In this document: piece by piece, positions 19,728 to 29,184 of the stretch
Position numbering within the stretch: position 1 is the first letter of the stretch
Layout: every line of letters starts with the position of its first letter
Assembly (NCBI GenBank): GCA_003215435.1
Contig: QCKJ01000001.1
Location: forward strand, 226,948 to 290,947
DNA length: 64,000 bases
Direction of reading: 5' to 3'
Origin: Prochlorococcus sp. AG-409-M05
Lineage (GTDB): Bacteria; Cyanobacteriota; Cyanobacteriia; PCC-6307; Cyanobiaceae
Translations under genes and position numbers: made by a program
Notes under the pieces: model-generated
Seen by the model: only the letters and a program-made list of their open reading frames with translations
The model's database searches: none
What the model was told of the DNA's origin: nothing

Positions 19728-21104
19728 TTAATTCACCCCCTCTGCAACCGGGAAAAACACGGTTAACCCACTATCACGACGATTAGTAAGCCTACCGCCC
19801 AAACTGGCCAAAAGCCTTCTGGTAGCAGCCTGACTCAATTGCAAACTTCCGGTATTAGGATTCCAACTCAAGACTGGTCCAAGTTCAGAATTATCTGCAA
19901 CTTCAGATAATTCTGGTTTGTCAGCATTAGGGTCTTCACGAAGAATTTGTAACTTGAGTCTTGGACCAGCAGGGCGAAGTAATAAGGAAAGAGTGCCCCC
20001 TGGCGACAAACCCCTACTACTTCTATCGATCAATCCACCTAGCATCTGCTCAAGTCCTTCTGGATCACTTAGCACCGGCGGAAGATCTGGAGTTATATCT
20101 AAAACAAGTTTGATTCCCCTTCTCTCAAGTTGAAGGTTCCATGCAGGATGCAACAACTCCAAAATATCCCCAAGATCAGTTCTCGCAAGTTTTGAAGTAT
20201 CAGGCGGCTGTCTCTGCACCTCAGCGGCATTAAAAATCAAGCCAAAGCGGTCGATTTGCTCAGTACACTCAACATCAATCTGCTGTAATCGGTTAATAAC
20301 GACCTCAGGCAGATCCTTACGTCTTAATAACGAGCGAATAAGGGTTCTAATTGTAGCCAAAGGTGTTCTTACCTCATGTGTAAGAGCCCCAAGCAAAGTC
20401 AACTCAGAACTACTTTCTTTCGCGGTGGTTTTTAGAAAGGTTTTATCAGGTATCGGTTGCAATGTAAGACTTGGTGCCATCTCAGCCAACCTTTCAGAAA
20501 GTCTTGGCCAAAAAAGCTTCTCTAGTAAATCGCCACTTCTCAACTCACCTAATTCAGCCAAAGCCTGCCTTAACTCAGCAGCCTTTCCTTGATCTTCCTG
20601 CTCAAGGCGTAAGTCAAGCATTCTCATCAAATCTGTAAGAGTCTCAGGGTCACTTCTCATCAACAATTGACGACTCCCAGGATGCCCTTGCAAGGCCAAT
20701 GCAACCTGAACCTGAGGAGTAATAATCAAAAGCAAAGGGTCATATCCATCATCGTTGCGTAATTGAAAACGCTGATAACCCCCTCCAATATCATTTATGT
20801 CCTTAATAGATTTAACCCTGCTAGGAGGTAAAAGAGTGCTGCAAGGGGTCTGCAGAGTCTCTAATTCTTCAGGTGCCCAAACCCAACCTTTCAAGAAATC
20901 GAGCAATTTCGGCTCATATAAAGCTGGTAATGGAGAAGCCAACCACAACCCTTGTTTAGGTTCCATTGGGAGCAAGATATCTACTTGCAAAGTCTCCAAT
21001 GCAGCCCACCACAATCTGCGAACAGTTGATTCATCAACCTTCCCAGGAGGAACACCCTCTGCCATTCGATCTTGAAGGTCAATAAGAGTAATCGAATCGC
21101 TCAC
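19728..21104 (-). CDS. Divergent sensor histidine kinase
   Basis: GTG at 21104 overlaps the rodA stop as GTGA, so translation is probably coupled; the longer frame to 21149 would overlap rodA by 49 bases. The 458-residue protein has no membrane segment. The phospho-acceptor box LTHEVRTPLATIRTL is intact (His243). The ATP-binding domain is degenerate: both Asn of the N box are lost (GLIDRS at 357-362), the DxGxG box reads REDPN, and the G2 region reads NTGSLQLSQA. It may be a pseudokinase or may bind ATP poorly. Confidence 0.78.
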   Translation of the reverse strand: MSDSITLIDLQDRMAEGVPPGKVDESTVRRLWWAALETLQVDILLPMEPKQGLWLASPLPALYEPKLLDFLKGWVWAPEELETLQTPCSTLLPPSRVKSIKDINDIGGGYQRFQLRNDDGYDPLLLIITPQVQVALALQGHPGSRQLLMRSDPETLTDLMRMLDLRLEQEDQGKAAELRQALAELGELRSGDLLEKLFWPRLSERLAEMAPSLTLQPIPDKTFLKTTAKESSSELTLLGALTHEVRTPLATIRTLIRSLLRRKDLPEVVINRLQQIDVECTEQIDRFGLIFNAAEVQRQPPDTSKLARTDLGDILELLHPAWNLQLERRGIKLVLDITPDLPPVLSDPEGLEQMLGGLIDRSSRGLSPGGTLSLLLRPAGPRLKLQILREDPNADKPELSEVADNSELGPVLSWNPNTGSLQLSQAATRRLLASLGGRLTNRRDSGLTVFFPVAEGVN

Positions 21105-22378
21105 AAAATTTTGCTTGCGGTATGACCACGCCTTGAGACCGAAAGACAAAGGCCAATTGATATAAAATTAACTAGCAATGCTGATCGACCATAACTCATA
21201 AAAGGTAATGGGATCCCTGTAACTGGACCAAGACCAATAGTCATAAAGATATTAACAATTACCTGAAACAAAATCATTGTGGCAATACCAATTACAAGCA
21301 ATGACTCAAAATCAGAATTTGCTTGTCTAGCTAAATTTAATAATCTCAAAATTAAAGTTAAGAATCCAAGAACGACAATCATTGTGCCCAAAAAACCAGT
21401 TTCTTCTCCCAAAGCACTAAATATAAAGTCCGTATGTTGTTCTGGTATAAAACGAAGTTTAGTTAATTGACCTTGCAATAAGCCTGTGCCAAAAAACTTA
21501 CCTGATCCAATCCCAATAGTACTTTGCAGCAGATGATAACCACCTCCGAGTGGATCTTTTGATGGATCTAAAAACAAAATCAATCGATCTCTCTGATAAT
21601 CCTTTAACCCATTCATCCATATCCAGGGGGTTATCAAAGCAACTATTGCTTGCAAAGCCATAGTTATACTTGCAGCAATTCGTTTTGTAGGTAGTGAGCG
21701 ATAAGCCAAAATCCCTGTCAAAGGAATCCACACAAACAGAATCGAAGGGAAGATTCCAGTCACTAAAGCAGTAACTAGACCTGAAATAACAAGTAAAACC
21801 CATTCGAATGGCATCCCTGACCAATAGAGCATCGCCAAAAGACATGCTCCAAATACCAGTGAAGTGCCTAAATCAGGCTGAATAAAAACTAATACCCAAG
21901 GTATTGAAATAACTCCCAATGGTCTTAATAGATCTACAGGTCTATTGACTGGATTTCTTTCAAGTACTGCTGCAAGTAAAAGTATTGCTCCCAATTTTGC
22001 AAATTCTGAAGGTTGAACATTTAGGCCTCCAAAGCTGATCCACCTTTGAGCACCCAAAGCAGATGTACCAGCAACGCGTACAAACACCAAGCTCAAAACC
22101 GTTAAGAAATAGATAGGGATTAATAGTGGCCTAAGTCGTTGAAGAGGTAAGCGAGACAAACACAATGCAAGAAATAATCCAAACCCTGCTGTATACCAAT
22201 GTTGATACCAGTCAGCATATTCAGCTTGACGCTGAGTACTAGCAATCAAAAGCCCAGAAAGAATCACTAATGCAATAGGTATGCCCAAAAGAATTTTATT
22301 TCCCTTAAACCAATCTTTTAAATAAACAAGCTTTTTAGAAGCCTTCCCAGCAGGCTGGCTTAAGAAACTATCAGGCAT
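21101..22378 (-). CDS. rodA: Rod-shape/peptidoglycan polymerase RodA (SEDS family)
   Basis: SEDS proteins polymerise lipid II glycan strands; RodA serves cell elongation. The 425-residue protein is highly hydrophobic with about ten helices and family signatures GAQRWISFGGLNVQPSEFAKL, FIQPDLGTSLVF, RLILFLDPSKDPLGGGYHLLQS, EQHTDFIFSALGEE.G and GLGPVTGIPLPFMSYGRSAL. The tail contains the SYGRS motif. It is 10 bases downstream of mrp and overlaps the histidine kinase gene, so an mrp-rodA-kinase transcript is likely. Confidence 0.95.
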   Translation of the reverse strand: MPDSFLSQPAGKASKKLVYLKDWFKGNKILLGIPIALVILSGLLIASTQRQAEYADWYQHWYTAGFGLFLALCLSRLPLQRLRPLLIPIYFLTVLSLVFVRVAGTSALGAQRWISFGGLNVQPSEFAKLGAILLLAAVLERNPVNRPVDLLRPLGVISIPWVLVFIQPDLGTSLVFGACLLAMLYWSGMPFEWVLLVISGLVTALVTGIFPSILFVWIPLTGILAYRSLPTKRIAASITMALQAIVALITPWIWMNGLKDYQRDRLILFLDPSKDPLGGGYHLLQSTIGIGSGKFFGTGLLQGQLTKLRFIPEQHTDFIFSALGEETGFLGTMIVVLGFLTLILRLLNLARQANSDFESLLVIGIATMILFQVIVNIFMTIGLGPVTGIPLPFMSYGRSALLVNFISIGLCLSVSRRGHTASKIL

Positions 22379-22388
22379 TTAAGGTGAT

Positions 22389-23465
22389 TTAACTTACTAA
22401 ATGAAAAACCTTGGTAGCAAGATTGTTGAAAACCTGAGCACTAATCGATTCAGGATTGCAATAAACAATTGGGTTCCCATTATCTCCAGCTTCTTGTAAG
22501 GGTATTTCCATGGGCACCTGAGCTAATAAAGGAATATCATTTTCTGTCGCCAATTGTTCTCCACCCCCTGAGCCAAAAAGAGGATACCTTCGGTCAGGTT
22601 GATCAGGAGGGATAAAGGCCGTCATATTTTCAACAACGCCTAGAACTGGAACATTCATTTGTTTAAACATTGAAAGTCCTCGTCGAGCATCTTGCAGTGA
22701 AACCTTTTGAGGGGTTGTCACGATCACAACGCCAGACATAGGTACTGCTTGTGCTAAAGAAAGTTGAGCATCTCCAGTCCCAGGGGGTAGATCAACCACA
22801 AGTACATCTATTTGACCCCAAGAAACTTGATAAAGAAACTGCCTAATAATTCCATTTAGCATTGGACCTCGCCAAATCACCGGTTGATCTTCATCAATCA
22901 GAAATCCCATAGACACCATTGCAAGCCCACAACTTTGAATAGGAGTCATTCGCTGCTCCGCCCCACTTCCAGTTACTTGGGGAGTTTGATCTGCAACCCC
23001 AAGCATTGTTGGAGTATTTGGCCCATATATATCTGCATCTAGTAACCCGACTTTGTGTCCTTGCTTTGCAAGCGCACAAGCTAGGTTCACTGAAATAGTG
23101 CTCTTGCCAACTCCTCCTTTCCCACTACTAACAGCAACTACATGAGCAACGCCAGGAATGGATTGCAATTCTGCTTGCTGACCATGTCCAGCTTTACCTA
23201 TATCCCCTTGGCTAGGAGGAGCCCCTATTTCAATTTGGACCTCATTTATTCCCTCTAAACTCTTTAGCATATCTTGGATTTCTTGAGCCAAGCGATCCCT
23301 TTGACTTACAGCAAAATCGGGAAGGTTTAAGCGAACTATTGCTCGGGATGAGCTAATTCTAATCTGATTAATCCAACCAAGCTCAACAGCTGAGCGACCT
23401 GTGCCAGCATCTTTAACTTGTTCTAAGACTGCTTTTGCCTGCTCGTCAGTAGTCATATCATCCAT
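22389..23465 (-). CDS. mrp: Mrp/ApbC-type P-loop ATPase, iron-sulfur carrier
   Basis: Mrp/NBP35-family ATPases assemble or deliver Fe-S clusters. The 358-residue product has an N-terminal MIP18/DUF59-like domain (about 1-85), then the deviant Walker [29 protein letters not shown] and [16 protein letters not shown]. The CxxC pair found in E. coli Mrp is absent from the [13 protein letters not shown] region, as I recall for cyanobacterial members. Confidence 0.93.
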   Translation of the reverse strand: MDDMTTDEQAKAVLEQVKDAGTGRSAVELGWINQIRISSSRAIVRLNLPDFAVSQRDRLAQEIQDMLKSLEGINEVQIEIGAPPSQGDIGKAGHGQQAELQSIPGVAHVVAVSSGKGGVGKSTISVNLACALAKQGHKVGLLDADIYGPNTPTMLGVADQTPQVTGSGAEQRMTPIQSCGLAMVSMGFLIDEDQPVIWRGPMLNGIIRQFLYQVSWGQIDVLVVDLPPGTGDAQLSLAQAVPMSGVVIVTTPQKVSLQDARRGLSMFKQMNVPVLGVVENMTAFIPPDQPDRRYPLFGSGGGEQLATENDIPLLAQVPMEIPLQEAGDNGNPIVYCNPESISAQVFNNLATKVFHLVS

Positions 23466-23579
23466 AGAAATTACAAGACCTTAAATCGGAGAGGTCGTGC
23501 ATTACCCTTAAATTACGGGAAAAATTGTTTCCTGCTAAGTGTAAAAGTAAAGAACAATTCTCTTGAAACTTCTGATCTA

Positions 23580-24692
23580 ATGCTGAATTCATTCCTCACA
23601 GGTATCAAGCAAGCAAAATCTCAGTTCTCAAACGCTGGCAGTCATCTCGCTGAAACCAAAGCTGAAATGAACCCTCCACCAGAAGGTTCAAGAGCGCGAG
23701 CCAAACAATTAGTCCTTTCTCTACAAGAGGATATTTGTAAAGGATTAGAAGATCTTGATGGAGAGGCGAAGTTTCAAGAAGAAAGCTGGGATCGACCTGA
23801 GGGGGGCGGGGGGCGATCAAGAGTGATGCAAGAAGGTCGTGTCTTTGAACAAGGAGGAGTCAATTTCTCAGAAGTTCATGGGGAAGAATTGCCTCCTTCA
23901 ATACTTAATCAAAGGCCTGAAGCAAAAGGTCACAAGTGGTTTGCTACTGGCACCTCAATGGTTCTTCACCCTCGTAATCCTTATATCCCAACAGTTCACC
24001 TTAATTATCGTTACTTTGAGGCAGGTCCAGTTTGGTGGTTTGGAGGAGGAGCTGACCTAACACCCTTTTACCCATATTTAGAAGATGCTCGACACTTTCA
24101 TCACGTACATAAGAATGCATGTGATTCGATCAGTCCAGAACTTCACAGTGTCTTCAAACCCTGGTGCGACGAATATTTCTTCTTAAAGCATAGAAATGAG
24201 ACCAGAGGCATAGGGGGTATTTTCTATGACTATCAAGATGGATCAGGTGTCCTTTACAAAGGGCAAAATCCTAATGGTCCTGCAGCAAAGGTTTCAAAAG
24301 CTCTAGGGCCAAAACCAAAAACCTGGGAAGAATTATTTTCATTAGCGAGCGCATGTGGTAGAGCGTTCTTGCCTGCATATTTACCAATCGTTCAAAAACG
24401 TCAGGGTCAACCTTATGAACAGAAGGAAAGAGATTTTCAGCTCTATCGCAGAGGTAGATATGTCGAATTCAACCTCGTATGGGATAGAGGAACAATCTTT
24501 GGGCTTCAAACAAATGGGAGAACAGAATCAATTCTTATGTCTCTCCCACCTCTTGCTCGCTGGGAATACGGGTACAAAGCACCTTATGGCTCAAGAGAGG
24601 CCTTGTTAACGGAACTTTTCACCAAACCACAAAACTGGCTAGAGGATAAAACCCTTGAAGAGGAATGCAAACCTCATAATGCAATTAACTAA
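23580..24692 (+). CDS. hemF: Oxygen-dependent coproporphyrinogen III oxidase
   Basis: HemF oxidatively decarboxylates coproporphyrinogen III to protoporphyrinogen IX on the way to haem and chlorophyll. The 370-residue protein has [57 protein letters not shown] and the C-terminal [30 protein letters not shown] substrate-binding His-rich stretch is intact. ATG at 23580 has about 35 residues before the conserved region. Confidence 0.97.
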   Translation: MLNSFLTGIKQAKSQFSNAGSHLAETKAEMNPPPEGSRARAKQLVLSLQEDICKGLEDLDGEAKFQEESWDRPEGGGGRSRVMQEGRVFEQGGVNFSEVHGEELPPSILNQRPEAKGHKWFATGTSMVLHPRNPYIPTVHLNYRYFEAGPVWWFGGGADLTPFYPYLEDARHFHHVHKNACDSISPELHSVFKPWCDEYFFLKHRNETRGIGGIFYDYQDGSGVLYKGQNPNGPAAKVSKALGPKPKTWEELFSLASACGRAFLPAYLPIVQKRQGQPYEQKERDFQLYRRGRYVEFNLVWDRGTIFGLQTNGRTESILMSLPPLARWEYGYKAPYGSREALLTELFTKPQNWLEDKTLEEECKPHNAIN

Positions 24693-24693
24693 A

Positions 24694-25665
24694 CTATCTA
24701 CTCTCAATCCCATCTATTAATGCTTTAGTTACTCGCCAAGCAATTTGATTAATTGTTTGTTCTCTAGACTCAGGATTCCGTAATTTATTTTCCAATTCAC
24801 CTTCTAACTTGCCAATTTCTAATATCCTAATGTTTCGTCGAGGTGCTCCTAACCCATCACGGAAATTAATTGGATATCTGCCAAATTTTCTCGCGAGACT
24901 TTCATCAACTGTGTTCAATTTTGTAGAAATAGCAGGTATCAAGCCTGAACCAAATCCATACTTTCCATAAGCATCAAAATGGATCTCTAATGGATACCCA
25001 CCATTTTGAGCATGAATAGACCCTACTGACCAATTTGTACGTAAGTCATTCTCATCAACTATTGTTCGTTGCACTGGATCATAAGAACGTACATTCAAAC
25101 CATTTTGGAGACCTAGTTTTAAAATTGCATCTCTAATTTTGATATTCCAATAAAGTTCATCTCGCATACTTTTATCCATTGGCCTAGCTCCTAGTAAATC
25201 AACAGCTGCACCTGCTGTCCCTGAACCTGGAATGCCCTGTGAATCTGCATGTCCAGCTAGAAGCAAAATAGGTAAATCACTCTTAACTTTCTGAGTACCA
25301 ACCCAACCACCTGAGAGCTGAACACGAGCACCAGTTAAGGGGTCAAAGTAACTTGGGTAAAATGAGCCTGGAGGAAGTTTAATAATCTGATTGATCTGCA
25401 AAATATGATCCACGCTTAAACCATTTAATTCCAATAAATCCCTTTGATTAACATCAAATAATCTACAAATCGAGCTAATAGTATCCCCACTAACGACTCT
25501 ATAGGAAATATCAACTTCTCTATTTATTGATTTATTTTTTCTAAACTTAAAAGCTGTCCACTCTCCAGGTTTATAGCCAAAGGAGCTTTGGCTATAAACC
25601 TCAGCCCCTGACTGGGTTAAAGGGGAAAAGATCAACAAAGTAAGGAAGGAGATTATTCTAATCAT
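24694..25665 (-). CDS. Secreted LysM protein with amidase-like domain
   Basis: The N-terminus MIRIISFLTLLIFSPLTQSG is a signal peptide. A LysM repeat spans about 53-98 (YRVVSGDTISSICRLFDVNQ..LNGL....QIIKLP). The rest resembles N-acetylmuramoyl-L-alanine amidase type 3: LLLAGHADSQG as the first zinc-ligand strand, a second ligand region EIHFDAYG, and ILEIGKLEGELENK with a possible catalytic Glu. The role is probably peptidoglycan trimming in the envelope. The amidase assignment is less sure than LysM. Confidence 0.7.
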   Translation of the reverse strand: MIRIISFLTLLIFSPLTQSGAEVYSQSSFGYKPGEWTAFKFRKNKSINREVDISYRVVSGDTISSICRLFDVNQRDLLELNGLSVDHILQINQIIKLPPGSFYPSYFDPLTGARVQLSGGWVGTQKVKSDLPILLLAGHADSQGIPGSGTAGAAVDLLGARPMDKSMRDELYWNIKIRDAILKLGLQNGLNVRSYDPVQRTIVDENDLRTNWSVGSIHAQNGGYPLEIHFDAYGKYGFGSGLIPAISTKLNTVDESLARKFGRYPINFRDGLGAPRRNIRILEIGKLEGELENKLRNPESREQTINQIAWRVTKALIDGIESR

Positions 25666-25709
25666 TGGCTTTTCGGTATCTTTCGGTAATCCAATGTTGT
25701 TTTAAAATT

Positions 25710-26255
25710 TCAAATAGGGGAAGAAAGTAGTGATCCATCACTAGAAATTTCAAGACTACTTGATAACTCATTCTCCAGTGCAATAAGCTCATCTCGATGT
25801 GCTTTAACTCGTAATTTGCTGCCATTATCAATCTCATCGGAGCCTATAAATCGTAGTTCAAGAGATTCAAACCTTGTAGAGCGGCGGTGATAAATCAATC
25901 CTGCAATTGGGCCAAAAGCAATAAGGCATAGGGGCCACCAATCTAAAATTGGATATAGTTGGCGAACTACTAAGGCGACACAGCTAGCGCCCAAGCACCC
26001 AAAAACTGAAAGCAGCACAATAAGAAACTTACTGGAAGAGACTTGCCCCCGAAAAGCAAGTGTTTGATTGTCTGCATCTCCGCCAACACGATTCCACCCT
26101 CTGTCGCCAAGCCATATGCTTAATCCCTCCAGAACCTCAAGAGGGGGCCTTGGAGAGCAAAACTCAAGCACAGTAGTCCTATCTTTACTAGCCGCTCTAA
26201 GAAAGAAAAAGAGCCCTATAGTCATTAAGATAGTAAGCAACAAAATCGATGACAA
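25710..26255 (-). CDS. CCB1-type cofactor assembly of complex C subunit B
   Basis: CCB factors attach haem c(n) to cytochrome b6 of the b6f complex. The 181-residue protein opens with a hydrophobic helix ending in LFFFLRAASKDRTTVLEF, a pattern I associate with the cyanobacterial CCB1 family. It then has a soluble strand region (LSIWLGDRGWNRVGGDADNQTLAFRG), a second hydrophobic hairpin around 75-120, and a soluble tail. Family placement is from memory, without a profile search. Confidence 0.65.
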   Translation of the reverse strand: MSSILLLTILMTIGLFFFLRAASKDRTTVLEFCSPRPPLEVLEGLSIWLGDRGWNRVGGDADNQTLAFRGQVSSSKFLIVLLSVFGCLGASCVALVVRQLYPILDWWPLCLIAFGPIAGLIYHRRSTRFESLELRFIGSDEIDNGSKLRVKAHRDELIALENELSSSLEISSDGSLLSSPI

Positions 26256-26533
26256 AGTTCTTTAGCTGGAAGACAACTGCAGATTAGTGCTCTATGTGTA
26301 GAGCATAAACAGAGAGTAACTATTAAAGAAAAACAATATTGCGAAATCCACATTGATTTAATGAGAACTCAAAACGTTCTCTGTCTAGAGATTTTAAAAT
26401 CTACGTTCTAGAAAAAAACTAAAGTAGACTAGGTTGAATAGAATAGATAAGCTATTTCTTGGAAAGATAAAAAATAATCCCAATCACCTTAAGAGCCTAA
26501 ATTTAATTACACTAAATACGATCCTCTACTAAA
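26256..26533. other. Intergenic region, CCB1-like gene to rnd
   Basis: These 278 bases lie between the divergent CCB1-like gene and the ribonuclease D gene. They are AT-rich with a short imperfect palindrome (GTGCTCTATGTGTAGAGCAT near 26287-26306). I see no convincing ORF, RNA gene or T-tracted hairpin. Promoters for both neighbours must lie here. Confidence 0.5.
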
Positions 26534-27178
26534 ATGACAAAAGCCTCAAGAGAACCGAAAAACATTTTTATTTTTGACAAAGACATAGATGATGCATGTT
26601 TAAAGCTCTTTAACAAGGCCTCTTCACTTGCAATCGATACTGAAGCAATGGGGCTTATTCATGGTCGAGACAGGCTTTGCCTTGTTCAATTATGTGACCC
26701 TTTTGATAATGTTGCTTGTATTCGTATTACTATCAACCAAGGCTCTGCGCCAAATCTCCAGTACTTAATGGAGAATAAATTAATTGAAAAGGTATTTCAT
26801 TTTGCTCGTTTTGACGTAGCCGCACTTGCTACTGGGCTTGGCATTAAAGTTGAGCCAATTTTCTGCACAAAAGTCGCTAGTCGTCTAGCTAGAACCTATA
26901 GTCCTAGACATGGGTTAAAGGAATTGATTAATGAATTGGTTGGAGTAGAGCTTGACAAGCAAGCCCAATCAAGTGATTGGGGGCGAGTTGAAGAACTAAG
27001 TGAGAAACAACTAACTTATGCCGCAAATGATGTGCGCTATCTTCTTCCAGCCAAAGAAAAGCTAGAAGTAATGCTCCGAAGAGAAAAAAGATGGGAACTT
27101 GCAAAAGATTGCTTCAAATGTATCCCGGTCATGTCAGAGCTAGATAGAAACCGTTTTACTCAAATCTTTGAGCACTAA
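26534..27178 (+). CDS. rnd: Ribonuclease D-like 3'-5' exonuclease
   Basis: This is a DEDDy exonuclease that trims stable RNA 3' ends. Motifs I, II and III are LAIDTEAMGL, VFHFARFDVAAL and YAANDVRYLL (Tyr and Asp of the DEDDy site). The 214-residue length covers only the exonuclease domain; the HRDC domains of E. coli RNase D are absent, as in other short cyanobacterial homologues. Confidence 0.92.
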   Translation: MTKASREPKNIFIFDKDIDDACLKLFNKASSLAIDTEAMGLIHGRDRLCLVQLCDPFDNVACIRITINQGSAPNLQYLMENKLIEKVFHFARFDVAALATGLGIKVEPIFCTKVASRLARTYSPRHGLKELINELVGVELDKQAQSSDWGRVEELSEKQLTYAANDVRYLLPAKEKLEVMLRREKRWELAKDCFKCIPVMSELDRNRFTQIFEH

Positions 27179-27188
27179 AATCTTTAAA

Positions 27189-27461
27189 TCAATCTTCCAA
27201 CATGAAGTTCTCCTCCTCAGCTAAAGCTTCCAAAAGTTTGTCTAACTGATTACCTGGAGTCTCTTTAGTAGACGAATTGGAGGTAGAGAGAGACTCAGTT
27301 ATCAATTTTTGAGCAAGAGTCTTTTTTTCTTCAAGTGTCGTCAAACCCTCCTTAGCTGAAAGAATTTCAACTTGTCTTCGAGCAGACGCCAGGCTGATGC
27401 TACGCAAACTCGCCAACTCTGCGCAGAGTTTCATAAAACCATGATCTTGTATCTGTGCCAT
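27189..27461 (-). CDS. Conserved-looking small protein of unknown function
   Basis: From ATG at 27461 this encodes about 90 residues, mostly helical and charged: MAQIQDHGFMKLCAELASLR..SASARRQVEILSA region, then an acidic tail AEEENFMLED. I do not recognise a domain. A longer reading from TTG at 27524 would overlap the stop codon of the upstream glycosyltransferase gene (TTGA), so it may be translationally coupled instead. Downstream it is convergent with rnd. Confidence 0.55.
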   Translation of the reverse strand: MAQIQDHGFMKLCAELASLRSISLASARRQVEILSAKEGLTTLEEKKTLAQKLITESLSTSNSSTKETPGNQLDKLLEALAEEENFMLED

Positions 27462-27520
27462 AAGTGAACCGTTTGAATTGCAATTTGAGTGCTGAATAGT
27501 TGGTGAAATGGTGAGTTGAA

Positions 27521-28780
27521 TCAATTCTGAAGCAAGACGCCTGAAAGAAGAATGGCTATTGCATCACTTCCACCATTCTTGCCCATTCTTCTAGAGCCAG
27601 TGATGGCAAGCTTAGAGCGCAATTGCACATCATTAAGAAGCGACTGACCCCTTCGAGCTAATTCTCTCTTGGTTTGACATGGCATGACAGCACCACCCAA
27701 TAGCCTGCTCTGCCTTTTCGCGAAGCCCGCTTTAAATTGAGGGCCTCGTCCTGGAAGAGACAAAGCAGGGATTCCTAAGCCAACAATCTGTTCAGTCGCA
27801 GTACCAGCATTAGCAAGTCCTATTTCTCCCCAAGAGGCCCATTGCGAAAATTTTCCATATCCAAAAAACATCAAAATTCCTGGTTTGGCCCAACAAGCAT
27901 CCGCATTGACTTTTTCGAACACATCAGTTTTTTGAGAGAAACCCTTATCCCTTAAAAAGCTATCAAATTGACCTAGTTCTACTTGCCCACCTAGTGGAAC
28001 TAAAACTAACAATTCATCTTTAATTTCAAAAAGATCTATTGAATCAAGCAATCTTGCAAAATTATCAGCCGCTTCGGGCATTCTGCTCCCACAAAGCAAT
28101 AAAAGGCGTCGAAAGTGATTTATAGAGAGAGGTAAAGGTTCTTGCTCCATACAATCCATCATTGGATTGCCAGGAGCAAGTGCATTTACACCATGACGCC
28201 TTAGACCTCTTGCAGTTAATAAGTCTCGAACTGCAACCATCCTGCAACGTTTGGAACGCATTAAAGCAAATTCCCAAGGATCCCATTCCGAGCCCTTGAA
28301 TCTGTGATACCAGTCACTACTTGCGTCAAAAGGTCCACTGCGCCATGTGTAATCACTTTTAGGAGTTCCAATAAAGGAATATGGGGCTCCACTGCTCCAA
28401 GCCATAAAAAGAGGCAAAAGATCCCCTACGGCCAAAATTGAGAATCCCTTTCTTGCCGCAACCCTTGTTGTTCTCCACTGATTCAAAGTAATCACTGTCA
28501 AGCCTGCAACAAGATCTGCTATTAAGCCCCGCAAGCTTTGATTGCTAAAACCTCCACTAGGCAGTGAGGCGGAAGGTCCTACCAGCTTTAGCCAACCAGC
28601 AGATACAGCCTTCAAAAAAATTTTGCCCTCACCTACCAAAGGAAGTACTGAAAGATCGACTTCAGGGCAGAGCCTATGAATAGATTCCAAGACACGAAAC
28701 GCTATGAGATCTTCTCCATGACCATTCGAAACAACTAACAATGGTGCATGTCGACTGATACGATCCGCTTGTGGGAGCAT
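27521..28780 (-). CDS. Lipid-A-disaccharide-synthase-related protein
   Basis: The protein, 419 residues from ATG at 28780, is a GT-B-like glycosyltransferase relative of LpxB, matching the cyanobacterial 'lipid-A-disaccharide synthase-related' family. It has VVSNGHGEDLIAFRVLESI at the N-terminus, SFIGTPKSDY, ALAPGNPMMD, LLLCGSRMPEAADNF and the acceptor loop GLANAGTATEQIVGLGIPALSLPGRGPQF. The open frame runs further to 28921, but that extension is the antisense of tRNA-Cys and is not coding. The substrate is not known. Confidence 0.85.
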   Translation of the reverse strand: MLPQADRISRHAPLLVVSNGHGEDLIAFRVLESIHRLCPEVDLSVLPLVGEGKIFLKAVSAGWLKLVGPSASLPSGGFSNQSLRGLIADLVAGLTVITLNQWRTTRVAARKGFSILAVGDLLPLFMAWSSGAPYSFIGTPKSDYTWRSGPFDASSDWYHRFKGSEWDPWEFALMRSKRCRMVAVRDLLTARGLRRHGVNALAPGNPMMDCMEQEPLPLSINHFRRLLLLCGSRMPEAADNFARLLDSIDLFEIKDELLVLVPLGGQVELGQFDSFLRDKGFSQKTDVFEKVNADACWAKPGILMFFGYGKFSQWASWGEIGLANAGTATEQIVGLGIPALSLPGRGPQFKAGFAKRQSRLLGGAVMPCQTKRELARRGQSLLNDVQLRSKLAITGSRRMGKNGGSDAIAILLSGVLLQN

Positions 28781-28792
28781 CGACTCTCTTAT

Positions 28793-28863
28793 GGCGGCAT
28801 GGCCAAGTGGTAAGGCAGAGGATTGCAAATCCTTTATCCCCAGTTCGAATCTGGGTGCCGCCT
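28793..28863 (+). tRNA. tRNA-Cys (GCA)
   Basis: The cloverleaf has acceptor arm GGCGGCA paired with TGCCGCC, a short D arm, anticodon stem GAGGA/TCCTT (one G-T pair) with loop TTGCAAA giving GCA, and T arm CCCAG-TTCGAAT-CTGGG. CCA is not encoded. It is divergent from the LpxB-like gene and borders the accessory island that begins immediately downstream, so it is a candidate integration site. Confidence 0.97.
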
Positions 28864-28929
28864 TCTTACCTTTCCTGAACATCAGTTGCAGGAACTCAAT
28901 TATTAGGTCTCTCTTCCGCATTCAGACCT

Positions 28930-29006
28930 GTAAGGGAGGTGTAAGGGAATTCGGTTACTAATCGACCCAAGTTGTAGCCATTTCCAGTTTCCCAGAATTC
29001 CCTTAC
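28930..29006. repeat. Repeated and inverted GTAAGGGA motifs next to tRNA-Cys
   Basis: GTAAGGGA occurs at 28930-28937 and again at 28941-28948. The second copy is extended to GTAAGGGAATTC (28941-28952), and its exact reverse complement GAATTCCCTTAC lies at 28995-29006, leaving a 42-base spacer. A further weak partial copy (GAGGGAATTTCTTAC) follows near 29028. Such spaced direct and inverted copies resemble protein-binding arms or an attachment region, but no recombinase gene is immediately adjacent. Confidence 0.6.
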
Positions 29007-29009
29007 CTA

Positions 29010-29058
29010 CGCCAATAAAAAGGGGCTGAGGGAATTTCTTACTGGCGGAATTTTTTTT
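29010..29058 (+). terminator. Possible rho-independent terminator after tRNA-Cys
   Basis: CGCCAATAA (29010-29018) pairs with TTACTGGCG (29039-29047) with one mismatch, forming a 9-position stem around a 20-base loop. It is followed by GAA and eight T residues. It would terminate transcription coming from tRNA-Cys. The loop is long, so strength is uncertain. Confidence 0.4.
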
Positions 29059-29182
29059 ATATATCGGAATCTCTTGCCTGATTTGTCACCTCTGATCGTC
29101 GCGTCGTGAACTTGTCTATCAAGTCCAGCGTCCACTTCCAGTCTTTCTCTTTGCAGTGTGCTCTCGCGGCATTCCAGTCCAT
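29057..29182 (-). CDS. Micro-ORF 3 of accessory cassette (41 aa)
   Basis: The frame from ATG at 29182 encodes 41 residues starting MDWNAARAHCKEKDW and ending QARDSDI. It is rich in Trp, Lys and Asp and is predicted soluble. It starts 2 bases after the stop of the preceding 46-residue ORF, so the two are probably co-translated. I do not recognise the family. The tight packing with two other short frames is the main support. Confidence 0.4.
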   Translation of the reverse strand: MDWNAARAHCKEKDWKWTLDLIDKFTTRRSEVTNQARDSDI

Positions 29183-29184
29183 AG

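Noticed and set aside
26287..26306. Short palindrome GTGCTCTATGTGTAGAGCAT as terminator or operator
   Set aside because: No T tract follows it and it is not repeated; too weak to call.
28781..28921. N-terminal extension of the LpxB-like frame, with KAAPRFELG-type residues
   Set aside because: It is the antisense translation of tRNA-Cys (28793-28863), a well-known artefact; ATG at 28780 is the natural start.
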